Shown here piece by piece: positions 34,058 through 47,153 of a stretch of 64,000 nucleotides of DNA. Made by a program: the position numbers and the translations under genes. A model generated the notes under the pieces. That model saw nothing but the letters and a program-made list of their open reading frames with translations. It was not told the origin of the DNA and ran no database searches. Within the stretch, counting starts at the first letter, position 1. Each line of letters opens with the position of its first letter. The DNA is from Boothiomyces macroporosus. Taxonomy: Eukaryota; Chytridiomycota; Chytridiomycetes; Rhizophydiales; Terramycetaceae. The DNA is taken from the NCBI GenBank assembly GCA_027604185.1, contig JADGKB010000006.1, positions 186,001 to 250,000 of the forward strand. The letters run 5' to 3'.

Positions 34058-35535
34058 TTATTTCAAGTAAAAAACATCTCCATCCTGCACTTGATAAAAG
34101 TCCAAATCTCTCAATTCATCAACCGGCATTTCCATATCACCTTGGACCAACACCAACTCTTTCTTCATTACTTTCTGCCACTGAGTGTAGCAGCTTCGCG
34201 CAAGTACACTTTTGAGCATTCTTCCCGCCAATTTCTTGTGTACTTTTTTCTCTACTTGTTTGTCACCTTTAAGTAGCACGCTAATTAACCCGTCGCCAAC
34301 AGTTTTTTCGATTTTAACTGAAGCAGGCGTGCCGTGGGTTGCACATAGTTCGTCGTACCTTGGATGTAGATCTTTAAAGTTTGGTTTGTCTATATCTTCA
34401 TGTGCTTGGTTGAGATAGTAGCATTCAGCGTCTCTTCGGTCAAGTGCGGTTATCAAGCTACCTTCCAAGACTTTGACTTTTGATAGCCTGCCAGTAAGAA
34501 TCATCAAGCGAGAAGTAAAGCTAACGGTTTCGGTAATTGGATTGAACCCTATTCGGAGTTCAATTACATTGTAGAAATTGAGCATATTTACATCTTTCCA
34601 TTCGCAAATATTGTTCCGTTTTAGATTCAGGATTTTTAGGTCTTTGAATGCACTAGTGGCATGTATTTGACCAATTTGATTGTTTTGAAGAGAAAGAGTG
34701 CCAATAGACAAATCTTGAAGTTTCAAAATTTCACCCCAATCTTGCAGAGAATTGTCTTCCAAATTCAACACCTTTAGGTTCATCAATTGCCCCTCTTTTG
34801 GGACGGATAGCTTGGAAATACCATTCGAACCCAAGTGTAATTCTTCCAACATTGGCATTTGCGGCTCTACAGATAAAACATTATCCCATTTACAGTTCGT
34901 GCCGATTAGAGTAAGAATCTTTACATTTTTCATTCCATCACTGACCAAGTCAAACAATAGTCTATTTCTATTCAACCGTAATATTTGGATATTTGGTAAA
35001 TCTTTGACAATGTCTTGGATGACTTCCATTGATTGGAATAGATTTCGGGACAAATCCAAGTCTTCTACATTTGGCAAGTCCAAAGCATCTCCCTTTTCTT
35101 GTATATTTAAACCAGCCAAGCCAACTTCTCTCAACTCTTTCAAGTTGGATATCTTGGCATTCATCTTATTCCAGCCAACAGTCTCTACCACTTTATTGCC
35201 CCATTTCATTTCTTTGCTCTGTTCCGTTGCCAGATATTTCTGAACCAGAGCTTTGCTAAACGATACGCCAAATTGAAATGATTTGGATCCAGCCAGGAAC
35301 GAACCAGCATTTTCAGCAAGCGTTTCAAAATATTTAACTCCGTTGAATGTGCCAGAGTGTTTACCTGGTATTAATTTCAAGAACCTCGGGTGCTATCATC
35401 CCACTCTACGCCAAACCAAGTGCCTCTCTTCCCTTGAATTTCTCCTACGTACTTTACCGTACACACATATCCGTCTACTAGGACTCGGTCGTTTACTACC
35501 GGCTTTCTGTCTACATGGAGAGATTCAATTGTCAT
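34058..35535 (-). CDS. TBCE: Tubulin-folding cofactor E (TBCE)
   Basis: Tubulin chaperone of the cofactor pathway. One 20-nt intron (35365-35384) interrupts the CAP-Gly domain; splicing restores GTWFGVEWDDSTRGKHSGTF NGVKYF. 485 residues: CAP-Gly (about 1-75), leucine-rich repeats (LDLSRNLF, ILRLNRNRLLF, LNLEDNSLQDW, LNLKRNNICEW), an LRR cap (FNPI, LDRRDAECYYLN, HPRYDEL) and a C-terminal ubiquitin-like domain (VSVLL..., DLDFYQVQDGDVFYLK). The ATG at 35535 is the first in frame. The stop overlaps an AATAAA. Confidence 0.95.
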
Positions 35536-35587
35536 TGAAGATCTGGACACTGAAGCCACAACAAATTCTTTCCTCAGAACCCTCTAG

Positions 35588-36380
35588 ATGGACGAAGAAG
35601 AATTTAACATTGACCAGCGAGAAAAAGCAGTGTGGCTAGTCAAGATACCATCCTTCTTGGCAGAGCGCTGGCAAAATGTTCAAGATGCGGGAGTAGAGCT
35701 GGGAAGGATACGGATATACAATGAAAACCAAATGACCATCTCTGTTCCAGAATTCGGAGAGGGCGACTATCCAGTCCCAAAGAGTTACAACTTGGTACTT
35801 TTATGTTAATGAGAAATTGAACGACATCAAGCCAAAAAATGAATATGTATTCACTGAAAATAGTCAGGGAAAGGCGGTAGAGGCAAGTGTTGTTAATATC
35901 AGATTGCAGGAAAAGTTGAGCACGAAGCAACAATCACTCCAATCATTGACCAGGACTATAGACGAGTGATGAAAGCAAGAACGGAAATATCAGCGCAAGA
36001 AAAGAAGCGAAAGATTGTTACGATTGATGATCGCGAAGCAAAGAAGAGCAATCTTGTTGCTACTGGCCAAGGCGGGTGGGAATCGCAAAAGTTTGGACCA
36101 AAGAAGAGAGGTTCTTTAGGCTAACTGTAGGTTTGGCAGATAAAAAAGAACGTATGGAAAAGGATGCCTTGTTGGATATTGTATTTAAAATGTACGAAGA
36201 GAAGCAGTACTATTCGTTCAAGCAACTCGCTGACAGGTGATAAAAGCTAATACCAGGACCAACCAACCCCATCAATATCTTAAAGAAATCCTTGCAGAGG
36301 TATGTGTCCTGAACAAGAAAGGTGAACATGCAGGATACTATGAATTGAATCCTGACTACGTGGCTCTGAAAGCGGAATAA
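35588..36380 (+). CDS. TFG2: TFIIF beta subunit (RAP30)
   Basis: General RNA polymerase II initiation factor, 236 residues. Introns 35795-35813 (19 nt), 35887-35909 (23), 36111-36130 (20) and 36237-36256 (20) are removed. N-terminal dimerisation domain with VWLVKIPSFLAERW, a linker with VEHEATITPIIDQDYRRVM, and a C-terminal winged helix DALLDIVFKMYEEKQYYSFKQLADRTNQP..YLKEIL.E, matching the RAP30 winged helix. Stop overlaps an AATAAA. Divergent from TBCE with 52 bp between start codons. Confidence 0.95.
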
Positions 36381-36431
36381 ACACATGTATAAAGCTCACT
36401 TTATTCTGGTATGAGGTTTTCAAATGAGATA

Positions 36432-37841
36432 CTAAGATAAAGTACTACACATTCTTTGATTTCGTTCTTGTTCAAGTAGAGCGCAAATACCAAGATGGCC
36501 ATTCCGCTTTGCATAAGAAATACTCTTTCTACTAGGGTATACTCTACCATCATCTAAAAGTACTTGTACAACATTAGAATGGCCGTTTTGACTGGCAGCC
36601 AAGAGACATAGATTCTTGTAATCACTCGGATGCACTCTAGGGTTCTGTAATAATTCATTAACTATCTGCGCATGACCGTATTTCGAGGCATACAATAGCC
36701 CATTATTAAAATTAATGCTAGGATCACATCCCTTTTTAATCAGTAGTTTAACGATTGCTAAATTTCCTTGCTTGCATGCTGATATTAAAGGCTGATTTGA
36801 ATGTGTGTTTGGATCAACCCTATGATCATTCAACAACACTTGAACTACTTTTTCATGGTTGTGCATTACTGCTAATCTCAGTGGGAGATTATCTTGGCAA
36901 CTTGGATCTACCCCATGGGATATTAGGAGGTTGACTATTTCTGCTTTTCCATTTATACATGCCTGTAAAATACAAGCGTTTTGGTTGTCGGATGGATTTA
37001 CCCTAGTATCTTGCAGGAGTATCTTTACATCTTCAAGCAACCCTAATTTACAGGCTAGATTCAAAATTTTGTTGTTTTGGATAGAAGGATCTACTCGACT
37101 ATCTTTTAGCAAGAGCGTAACGAAATTCAACCGTTCGTATTTGACTGCTAGCTTTAGGGCCTTGTTTCCATCCGCTGAAGGATCGATATGTTGAATAAGC
37201 TCTTTAAAGATTGAAAAATGGTTGTGCTTGATGGCTAGCTTGACTGCTTCCATAATCCTTTCCTGTTCCGATATCAGTCCAGTTGCCATAATAATTTGTA
37301 ATGGTTCCAGATATCCCATTTGAGAAAGGATTCTTATTGGGTAATTAAAGAAGCACGTAGGTGATCCCCAATCGTTTTCAACAAGCAACTTGATTATATT
37401 TGCATTTCCCACATTTGAAGCTCTGATCCAAAGTGTATATTTCCACCCTTCATCAATCAAGCCCATCCAGTCGTTTGAGTATAAAAGTTGCAGTATCAAG
37501 CCTGGGTGAAATGCATCGTCAGACCTCATACTTTGTTCCATGATCCGCCCTTTCATTTCTCCTGTCAAACGGTTCAATTTCAAGAGCCTTAATAACTGAG
37601 CAAAGTGTTTGTGCTCAATCAGTAATGCCACTAGATCAATGCTTACTTGGTTAGACTGTAGGATCATGTATTCTGATGGATCATTTGCGGTGATCATTTT
37701 GGAAGACTGCCAATACCCAATCGGATTTAGCTTTGGTGTTAACTGACACAGCTGCTTATCCGCCATTACTAACTGATGGTAATCGCATACAGTCAAATAA
37801 GCGGTAATGATCTCTATTTCGTTTGCTAGTTTCATAAACAT
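36432..37841 (-). CDS. Ankyrin-repeat protein with F-box-like N-terminus
   Basis: Single exon, 469 residues. From about residue 210 to the end there are roughly eight degenerate ankyrin repeats of the form DPS..NN..L..A...GH..VV..LL.D.RV, a style common in chytrid fungi, amoebae and large DNA viruses. The N-terminus (LANEIEIITAYLTVCDYHQLVMADKQLCQL) looks like a weak F-box, which would suggest a ubiquitin-ligase adaptor. Unlike its neighbours it lacks introns. Such genes are often expanded families. Function and partners unknown. Confidence 0.8.
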   Translation of the reverse strand: MFMKLANEIEIITAYLTVCDYHQLVMADKQLCQLTPKLNPIGYWQSSKMITANDPSEYMILQSNQVSIDLVALLIEHKHFAQLLRLLKLNRLTGEMKGRIMEQSMRSDDAFHPGLILQLLYSNDWMGLIDEGWKYTLWIRASNVGNANIIKLLVENDWGSPTCFFNYPIRILSQMGYLEPLQIIMATGLISEQERIMEAVKLAIKHNHFSIFKELIQHIDPSADGNKALKLAVKYERLNFVTLLLKDSRVDPSIQNNKILNLACKLGLLEDVKILLQDTRVNPSDNQNACILQACINGKAEIVNLLISHGVDPSCQDNLPLRLAVMHNHEKVVQVLLNDHRVDPNTHSNQPLISACKQGNLAIVKLLIKKGCDPSINFNNGLLYASKYGHAQIVNELLQNPRVHPSDYKNLCLLAASQNGHSNVVQVLLDDGRVYPSRKSISYAKRNGHLGICALLEQERNQRMCSTLS

Positions 37842-37937
37842 TCTGAGATTTCAAGTTTTTTAATTTAGCCAATTTTGGTCAAAGACTGTAGCGGTCAATC
37901 AAGTTAAGCAATTGCCGAGCGCATAATATATAGTTTA

Positions 37938-38928
37938 TTAATCATCTTCTACTTTGTCATCTTCTATTATTCCTTCCTTCCATCGCAACCATTGCATCGA
38001 TGGACCGGTAGGCGAAACAAGCGAAACCTTGAACCCAAATATTCTTGGGGTATACACAGAATATTTCGATATCGCCTGCGAAGGATCTGCAAAACTTTCC
38101 TGGTTGATTGAAGGGACAAGTTCTGGATAATTCAGGTATAACAGATGACAGAATGTTGTTCCGAAATTACACCCATCCACGGTATGGAATTTCATCTGGA
38201 TTAGTCTCAATTACATTTCGTGGCTTGTAAATATCTTGGCACCTTGGGCAGTAGAGCTTCATGCCACTAACTCCAGGCAAATCTGACATACCACATGGAA
38301 GTACTGGACATCCACCACATCCAATTCTTGGACACACTCCAAATTCCACTTCTTCCAGTCGCTCTTTGTAACAGTGCAGTCCCGCCTTCGTGATGATGAA
38401 TCTTTGATGCAGTAGAGAATACAGAGTCTGTGCAGAGCTTTCAACCATTCTGAATGAATATCGAATTACCTTAATTTCGATGCCTTTCCTGACTCGCTTC
38501 TAAAATTAACATTGATTACTCTTCAGTACTATTATCAGAGTTATCTTCATCCTCTAAATCCAGTATCATATCGATCGCAAGCGAATACAACGGAACCATT
38601 GAAGAAAGTCCAGTTAAATTAAATTCGTCCTCAATCCAGGCTACAGTTACAAATTTCTTACATTCTGGGATTTCCACAAGATATTCGTTTCCTTTGGTTA
38701 ATTTCTATCTACCTGGTAATGAGCAATGCCAAGCAATCCAGGAAACTGCAGAAGATGATGATCCAGTGTACGAAGATGGTGTTGCCGCAGTCACTGAGTT
38801 AACAAGGGTTTACTCTCCGCCGTCTCTATATTAGGGTTAAAATCCATAGAGTTCTGTGATGTAGGTCGGGATTCCAAGTTTGAGTCTGCTGAAAATAGAT
38901 GGGAATAGGCTGACCGTTTGGTATCCAT
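37938..38928 (-). CDS. CKB: Casein kinase II regulatory subunit beta
   Basis: Regulatory, zinc-binding dimer of CK2. Six introns (38794-38813, 38692-38712, 38641-38661, 38500-38519, 38450-38469, 38196-38214; 19-21 nt) are removed; 289 residues. Motifs: SSAVSWIAWHCSLPGNEYLV, WIEDEFNLTGLSSMVPLY, AIDMILDLE then an acidic loop, SAQTLYSLLHQRFI, CPRIGC, LPCGMSDLPG, LYCPRCQDIY, and FGTTFCHLLYL..YPEL. The four zinc cysteines are present. The N-terminal 45 residues are a lineage-specific extension. The C-terminal YTPRIFGFKV is conserved. Stop overlaps an AATAAA. Confidence 0.95.
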
Positions 38929-39018
38929 TTCTATTTTTTGATACCAGTGTTCAAGAGAAAAAAATGCAGAAAAATATTATATTTTTGATCGTCCAAATGA
39001 TAGTGATAATCAGCTGAT

Positions 39019-42000
39019 TTAGAGAGACTTGTTGTTGGCCGCTTCATAGAGATAATCATATTCGCCAGATTCCATGCACATGCTTTTGAAATAGCCCTCT
39101 TGACAAAGAAGATCCCTAGGTGATGAGAATTCAACCAATTCGCCTTTTTCTAAAACCAATACTTTGTCATAGTCAATGACTGTTCGCAGCCGGTGAGCGA
39201 TGCAGATTACCGTGCTTTCGGAAAATTCATGTCTGATTACATTTTGAATATGTTGGTCAGTATTATGATCAACAGATGCTGTAGCTTCATCAAGGATAAT
39301 GATCTTGTTGGATTGAAGTAGAGCTCTGGCAAGACACAGCAATTGTCGCTGACCTTGTGAAAAGTTGGACCCGTTCTCCATCACACTGCTTTCTAAAGTA
39401 AATGATTGATCAGAGTCACTAGTGATGCTTTGAACGGAATCTAAAAAGTTTACTCGATTTAGAGCTTCCCAGATCTGAGCGTCGGTATATTTTGACATCG
39501 GATCGAGGTTCGATCTAATTGTGCCAGTAAACAACACAGGGTCCTGTGGGATAATTGTCAACTTTGACCGCAAGTCAAATAGCCCAATCTCTGAAATATT
39601 AATTCCGTCAATGGTGACTGAACCAGCCGAGAATGGGAGAATTCGGAAGAATGCAAGCGAAAGAGTAGATTTGCCAGCACCGGTTCGTCCAACAACTGCA
39701 ATTTTTTCTCCACCAGCAATTGAAAATGAGAGATGTCGCAAAACGTCAGGCATGTCTGGAGAATACCGTAATGAAAGATCTTTGACTTCTACAGCACCAA
39801 TTTCAGGCCAGTTTTCCCCTGGTCTATTATCTTTAATAACCCCTGCAGGTTCTTGGGGGATTCCAATATATTCGTGTACTCTTTCGACAGAGTTCATGCC
39901 AATTTCTACATCTACATGCTTTCGCACCGCCCACATGAGTGCCTTTGACAATTCTAACGCATAGGTGATAATCATGGCAGCCGCACCAGCTTTTGTTGGG
40001 GTAAAGGTAATTCCAATGCCGACAAAGCATACCAGAATGGATGAAATAACATCGGTTTGAACAGAGATCCATCTAACCAACGCTCGAATGAAAAAACCAG
40101 GTTTTTGATTCTCATCAATATGAGCTAAATTGATTTCACAAAATCTCGAAATACAATCGTACGCCCTAATTGTGACTACTCCAGCCAGCGTTTCTGCAAA
40201 GTGTGAATAAATAGGACTGCGAGTAACAGAATTTAGGCGTTTCAATTCTCTAGCAGAAGCAAGGTAGTACTTTGCAATTTGGTAGTAAATCCAAAGCACG
40301 ATTGGTGTGATTAATAAAAACTCTGGGATAATGGAAGCAATAACGACAATCGTGGTGACAGAGAGTACAATTTTTTCCATGAAAATACGCATATAATCCA
40401 TTACTTCGGCATCGATACTTTCAATGTCCTTGGAAAATCTGTTCAATACTCTACCGATTGGAGTAACATCAAAGAAACGCAATGGTGAATATAATATAGA
40501 ACGAAGAAGTTCGGTGTGAAGATATCTAGATGCCCATAATGAACCAGTCAATACGGAAATAGTTTGAATGTTCTTGGCAACAACCACAGCTATACCGCAA
40601 AATGCATAAATCATAATATAGAATTGTGAGTCGCTGCTCGAGGGAGGATTTGGTTCTTTAGAAAGCGCAGAATTGTGATCAGTCCACACCTTTAGCCACC
40701 AATCGTTAAGCACTTTTGACCCAGAAGCGAGGAAGAAACTGATTACAAAAAAGGTAATAAACGTATAACCACCCGATCCTTTAAAGTAAAGGTAGTAAGT
40801 ATTCCATTCAACTGATCCTACGGCTTTCTTTTCTTTTTCAATGAGCTGTGTCCCACTATCTTGGTGAATGACATTTGGAAGGATTTCAGTTTCAAGCTCG
40901 CCAAGCTCTTTTTCCCCGCCTTCCACTGGTGAAAGATCCAAATCTGAGAATGTATTCGTGTCGTATGCTTCGAATGTTGTCCCTTTGTACTCTATTGTAC
41001 CATTTTTCATTAGGACAATATAATCTGAATAATGTGCCACAAGATTAACAGCATGGGAAACCAAAATAACAGTTCGCCCAGAAAGCAGCTCTAAAATTGT
41101 CTTCTTCAGGAGAATTTTGGCAGTTGGAGCATCAACGGCAGACAGTGGATCATCGAGTAACACAACAGATGCACGCGAGTAGCAGGCTCTAGCCAAAGAA
41201 ATACGTTGTTTTTGTCCTCCAGACAGATTAATTCCTTTTTCTCCGATTTCTGTAAGATCCCCACCAGGTAGGATTCTAAAATCTTGAGCTAGCGCACAGG
41301 CATACACTACCCTCATGTACCTCTCAAAATCGTAAGGTTCACCAAAAAGGATATTGTCTCTGATCGAAGCGTTGAGTAACCATGCAGTCTGTGCTACATA
41401 TGCAACTGGCGAGATTGTCTTATTTTTCAAGTTGAATGTTCCAGAAACCAACTCCATTTCTCCTAGCAATGCTTGCAGCATACTAGTTTTACCACTTCCA
41501 GTAGGCCCTGCGACCAGAGTCAATTTTCCAACCGGGAATTCAACATCCAAATTGTACAACTTGAACGGATCTGGACTTTGATCACCATAGTAAGCAAAAT
41601 CTGCGTTCTTGAATCCGATATACTCTGGTTGATCATTGAAAGCTTGCTCTTGGCAGAACTGCGGCAACTCTTCCTCTTCCAAATATTTCCAAACTCTGTT
41701 CATCGAAACCCAGGCTTTGAACCAATTCATGGTTTCTGATGGTAATTCTACAAGGAATTCATTCACGACTTTGAATAGATTGATTGCTGTGAATGCAGTG
41801 GCAGCATTAAGAGTATTGCCAGCAACCAATGTGTAAATTGCAAATGTTGAAAAGATTACCAAAATTCCACTGGCACTTCCGATTGTAGAAAACCCAATTT
41901 GGTATGACCATAATTGTACGTACGACTTTAATTCCTTTTCTCTACTTTCTGTTATCAGTTCTTGGAAATACGATTCCCATGCAAAGTACTTTACTATTCT

Positions 42001-43369
42001 TATCCCTGAGTTTAGTTCTAATTACCTTGGAGCAGTTCATTTATTTTAGTTACTCTTGAGTCTGTATTTCTAAGCAAAGCAGTTTGGTGCTTCAATATTC
42101 GTTTTCCAAGATGTGAAGTAGCTGGTGTGAGAATAATTATCAATAGTATTCCAACAATTGCAGACCAGCCCAAGACAAAGAATAGCGAAACGATAGCTAT
42201 GAGCAATGAGGACGGAAGGATCAACATCAAATTTTGGGACATACCAAAGAATTCACGTATGCGCTCCAAATCAACACTCATCAATGTGACAATATTTCCC
42301 AAGGACGCAGCTTCTGCATCAGAGGATTGGATTCGATGCAAGCATTTCTTGTAGATTTCATCCGTCATAACAATTCTTGCTCTTAATCCTATTCTTCTTG
42401 AATAAAAGTTCATTTGTCCATCAGTGACTGCTTTTAGCAGTGAACATCCAAAGAGACCAAAGACATAAGGTAGTAGACCCAATCTAGGTTCGTTAGAGTC
42501 GATATAAGAAACAATTTGATATAGATAGAACGGTGCAGAGAAAGTAAGGATGATGTTTGAAAGCGCGCAACCATACTGATAGAATATGTGGTGGGCATTC
42601 ATTCGAAAGATTTTATACATCAATCTGGATTAATTATATAGTACTTGTCTCCTTTCTGCTCTGCATATTCCTCTAGTACGGGTTTACATTCATCTTCTTT
42701 TGTCAATTGCCAAATATTTGCTTGCTCAACAGGTCGTTTATACCCATCGATGACCAATGGAGTGAGCCAACTAAAGAGAAAGAGAGAAAACAAAGAAGCG
42801 CCCTTTTCCTTTGAAATCTAGGGTTATTAATGGTCTACCTTTTGCTCATCATCCTCAGCCAATCGGGTATTGAATAACCCCAATACCACCAAATTGAGTA
42901 CATTCAGTATAATGATTGATAAAATAATAATTTGCAAATATTGTTCAAGCCCAGTGTAGGAATGGTAATATTGCAACACAACGGTACCACAATTGATCAA
43001 CAAGAACATGAATGTAGTCATATGTCCATTCACATTACTGCCTTGTCTATTCAGTCGATGAAATTGTGCACCCAAAATAAACTAGAATTAGACCAAAGGT
43101 ACCCAGCAGATAGGAAGCAACAGGGATGACGAGTTTACCAGCCAGTCGCTTGAAAACAACCGGAAAGTCAAATATCCATTCAAAGAAAGTTGCGTTGCTG
43201 AAAATACTAACTGGAAATAATACAATTTGCTTAATCGGCTCTCTATCTCTTGGCTTGGATTGGAATTGATTCTATCGTATCCTGCTGGCTTGTTCAATAA
43301 AATACCAGCAACAATGATAATGGATGATGCAAGTACATTGAGTGCAATCGCACAGTAATTGAGATCCAT
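39019..43369 (-). CDS. ABCC (MRP/YCF1-type) transporter
   Basis: Full ABC transporter, 1422 residues. Introns 43082-43102 (21 nt), 42818-42838 (21), 42625-42644 (20) and 42006-42025 (20) are removed. Layout: N-terminal TMD0 with about five hydrophobic helices, linker, TMD1, NBD1 (Walker A GPTGSGKT, signature LSGGQKQR, DDPLSAVD), linker, TMD2, NBD2 (Walker A GRTGAGKS, FSQGQRQLLCLARA, ILDEATASVD). The asymmetric NBD1 Walker B aspartate in place of the catalytic glutamate is typical of ABCC proteins. Likely vacuolar or plasma-membrane export of glutathione conjugates. Confidence 0.95.
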
Positions 43370-43821
43370 ACTAATTTGTCAAAAAATTTGTTTGTGATAT
43401 CTCTAATTGTCTGCCCGGCTTTTACCCGAACTGAATAAATCGACAGCTGGAATTCCCAAGCATAGAACTGCCAAAGGCTATATTTAAATACTGTGATCTA
43501 TAGACGATAGGCAAAATATTCCGGGCAGTTTTATCCTGGAATTTCTAATTTCTTTCAAGTAACTGCAAGTGGCTACTACTCGATAGACTTAACCTAAACA
43601 AGAGAGCCTGCTTAAGCGGAATATTCCCATTAGCCATCTACCAGCAATCTATATATTTTCTATCGCGTACCAAGCCAGAGTAATCTTTCCGTTCATTTCA
43701 ATATTCAGCATTCAGTTGCACAATCGTTTTTTCTCGCATACTATAATTCAAAGTAATTTTCCATTCTCGTTATTCACTTGGATTGCATAATCATTTTTTC
43801 TCCGCGTTTCTCATCTCCAAA
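43370..43821. other. Divergent promoter, ABCC / SOD
   Basis: Separates two divergently transcribed genes. No coding sequence or repeat recognised. Confidence 0.5.
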
Positions 43822-44511
43822 ATGAACACTTTCAAATCTGCAGTTCGCCGTGCACATATCCCGCTAGCCAGATCCAAGCATACGCTTCCTGACCTTCCTT
43901 ACGACTACAATGCCCTCGAGCCTTACATTTCCGGTAAGCTATTTCTAACAGTAAGCCGAAATCATGCAGCTTCATCACTCAAAGCATCACCAAGCTTACG
44001 TTGCCAATTTGAATGTTGCCGAAGAAAAGCTTGATAAAGCAATTTCCCAAAAAGATATTACATCACAAATCGCATTGCAAAGCGCATTGAAATTCAATGG
44101 AGGAGGTAAATATTTTTGACTTTAGGCCACATCAACCACAGCATCTTTTGGACCAACTTGACCTCTCACAGAAATGGAGGCGGTGACCTTTCCTCTGGAC
44201 CACTTTTGGATGCAATCAACAGAGATTTTGGCTCATTGGAAAAGTTCCAAACTAAATTCGCTGCTCAATCTGCTGCAGTACAAGGATCTGGATGGGGATG
44301 GTTAGGATACAATGCCGAAACCAAGAAACTCGAGATTGCAACTACAGCAAACCAAGATCCATTAACTCACTTGACTCCATTACTCGGTGTTGATGTATGG
44401 GAACACGCTTATTATTTGCAATACAAGAATGTAAGACCTGATTATTTGAAAGCAATTTGGAACGTTGTTAACTGGAAGAACGTTTCTGAACGCTTTGCTA
44501 AAGCTCAATAA
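43822..44511 (+). CDS. SOD2: Mn/Fe superoxide dismutase, mitochondrial
   Basis: Converts superoxide to peroxide and oxygen. Introns 43934-43955 (22 nt) and 44106-44125 (20) are removed; 215 residues. A basic presequence of about 20 residues suggests mitochondrial import, followed by [18 protein letters not shown]. Metal ligands: His in [13 protein letters not shown], His in [10 protein letters not shown], Asp and His in [19 protein letters not shown] is also conserved. The stop overlaps an AATAAA. Manganese is likelier than iron given mitochondrial type; not provable here. Confidence 0.95.
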
Positions 44512-44631
44512 AGCCTCTTTGCTATTATTCAAACCTACTAGGATATAAATTGATGGCTCAGATAATTAATAATATATTATACAGATTCTCTGAATTGAGT
44601 CAAGAAAATCAAGTTTTGGAATCTGTCGGCC

Positions 44632-45185
44632 TCATTTGAGCCAAACCCAGTCCAGTCCGCACCAGTCAACTCCGAAACAACTTTCTACCTTAGCAAGTAT
44701 TACATCTATATGCGGCTCAATAATAACCTTCTTATACCTCTCCCAATTCTTTACCGATAGCAAAAACATGGCATGTAAACTCCACTGTCGCAGTGTCAAA
44801 TTCTTGCTGTCCAATAGCTCTATCAACCGTTCCATTACATTCAATTCAAATAGTGCTTCAAGTAGTGGCGATTGTCCGTGACAGAATACACCCAATAACT
44901 TTGTCGCTTGGATCCTCAGAGCCATTGGCTCAGATTCTTCAATAGCTTTTAAACAGATTTCAATTATTCTGGGATCTTTTTTGATATACAATTGTTAGTT
45001 ATTAGTACTTGCTCGATAATTAGACCCCCAGTGTATACTCCTTGTTGGATATCGCGTAGCACTTTGATTTTTGTTTGTAGATTACCGTTTTGGTAGTTGC
45101 GCATCTGTTGGATTAGATGTACGACGTAGATGCTTGATCCGCCTTTCGATGGATCGAGTAAATCTAGATTATTTCTTCGTCGCAT
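44632..45185 (-). CDS. Armadillo-like protein with odd splice junction
   Basis: Two exons of an armadillo/HEAT-like protein, 177 residues if a 20-nt segment (44993-45012) is removed. The segment starts GTACTAATAACTAAC like other introns here but ends TTG instead of AG. Its removal joins GGLIIEQ to YIKKDPRIIEICLKAIEE in frame, followed by LRIQATKLLGVFCHG and LRQWSLHAMFLLSVKN, typical armadillo helices. Without removal the frame stops after IPE. Alternatives are a sequencing error, a recent frameshift, or a non-AG acceptor. Orthology unknown. Confidence 0.55.
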
Positions 45186-45214
45186 TGATTGAAATCGCGT
45201 TAAAATTATTTTCT

Positions 45215-45952
<738 letters not shown>

Positions 45953-46237
45953 GAAGCGTTTTTGAATTCGGATTATTTTTGATTTTTTTAAACTTTTTTC
46001 AAATTAGCCGCAATTGATGTTAGTTTGCCATTCATATAGTAATGAGCTGATAGACCATCATAGAGATTGAAGACTTGCTCTGGCCGCGTTTCTTTACTCT
46101 ATTCACGTGTTTCATTAATGGTAGACACAAATGTTTACACATTCAAGTGAGCATATATATAAACAATATCTACTTGTAAAGGAATCTTCTAGAATGGATT
46201 AAAATGAAAAAAAGTAACGCGCACTAGTTTACGCGCA

Positions 46238-47153
46238 ATGGTGGTTATCAATTTGAAGAGAGGAGAAGAAACAGCATTTTGCTATGAAACGACAGTGAAT
46301 ATCGAAATGCCTCAACTCACCAATCAACTGGTGGAACTGTATAACGATTACAAGCGATTGGATCGCCTAATCAATGGTAATTGTTTGTTTACCTAGCAAC
46401 TGAAGATTTAATCTTGTATGGTCCTGAAAAGCCAGAGATGGAAAAAGGATATACAGAAGAGCAGCTGGATGAAATTGCAAATAACAAGCCTAGTCAAAAA
46501 GTGCCGGTAGAGATGAACGGATTCACTTTTTACAAAGTCACTTGTCCAACTGGAACCAGGGTCGGGTTAGGTAATCTTTGTTAATGTAGAATGTGGACCG
46601 GAAGCGGCAGCTTGTATCAAATCAACACTGGAACAAGCCAAGCAAATTAAACAATTGAAAACGTTGACTAGAGATGATTTGAAAAAGCAATTTGACAATG
46701 TCAGTGCTGCAATCACAATAGTTTATCCGCAAGGATTGCCTTTGCATGATCCTACTAGAGCCGCATTAGATAATACAGAAGATTTGGAAGGAACCCAAGT
46801 ATATTTTGTTAATATAGGCTTCGAAAGACGTATTTGTCCCAGGTGAAACTTCTCTATGGTGGGCAGGCAAAGAGTTGAAATCAAACACACTTGCCTCCTA
46901 TGTTGGAAAGAATGACAAGACCAAAATTATGGTGAAAATGCAAAAAGCTGGACAAGGCCAACCTATTAGGGAACCAACACTCTCTGAACAGGAACAAAAG
47001 AACCTGATGGCTTATTATTATAGAAAGGAACAGGAAAACAAAGAGTTGTTGGAGAATGAAGAGGATGATTACTTGCATAGCGCTTGGGCGGACCCAAAGA
47101 GTTTGAAGCGTGCGTTTAATGGAATGAGAGATGTCAAATTTAACTTGAAATAA
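46238..47153 (+). CDS. CFAP298: CFAP298 (C21orf59) ciliary protein
   Basis: Cytoplasmic factor needed for dynein-arm assembly and ciliary motility. Introns 46377-46396 (20 nt), 46571-46589 (19) and 46799-46817 (19) are removed; 285 residues against about 290 in human. Conserved: start MVVINLKRGEE (human MVLLHVKRGDE), LTRDDLKKQFDNVSAAITIVYP.GLP.HDP, LWWAGKEL, YVGKNDKTKI, QKAGQGQPIREP, YYYRKEQE and a final WADPKSLKRAFNGMRDVKF. Its presence implies the organism builds a motile flagellum. Stop overlaps an AATAAA. Confidence 0.96.

Noticed and set aside
38829..38836. TTAGGGTT, a telomere-like motif
   Set aside because: A single copy inside the CK2-beta first exon, not an array.
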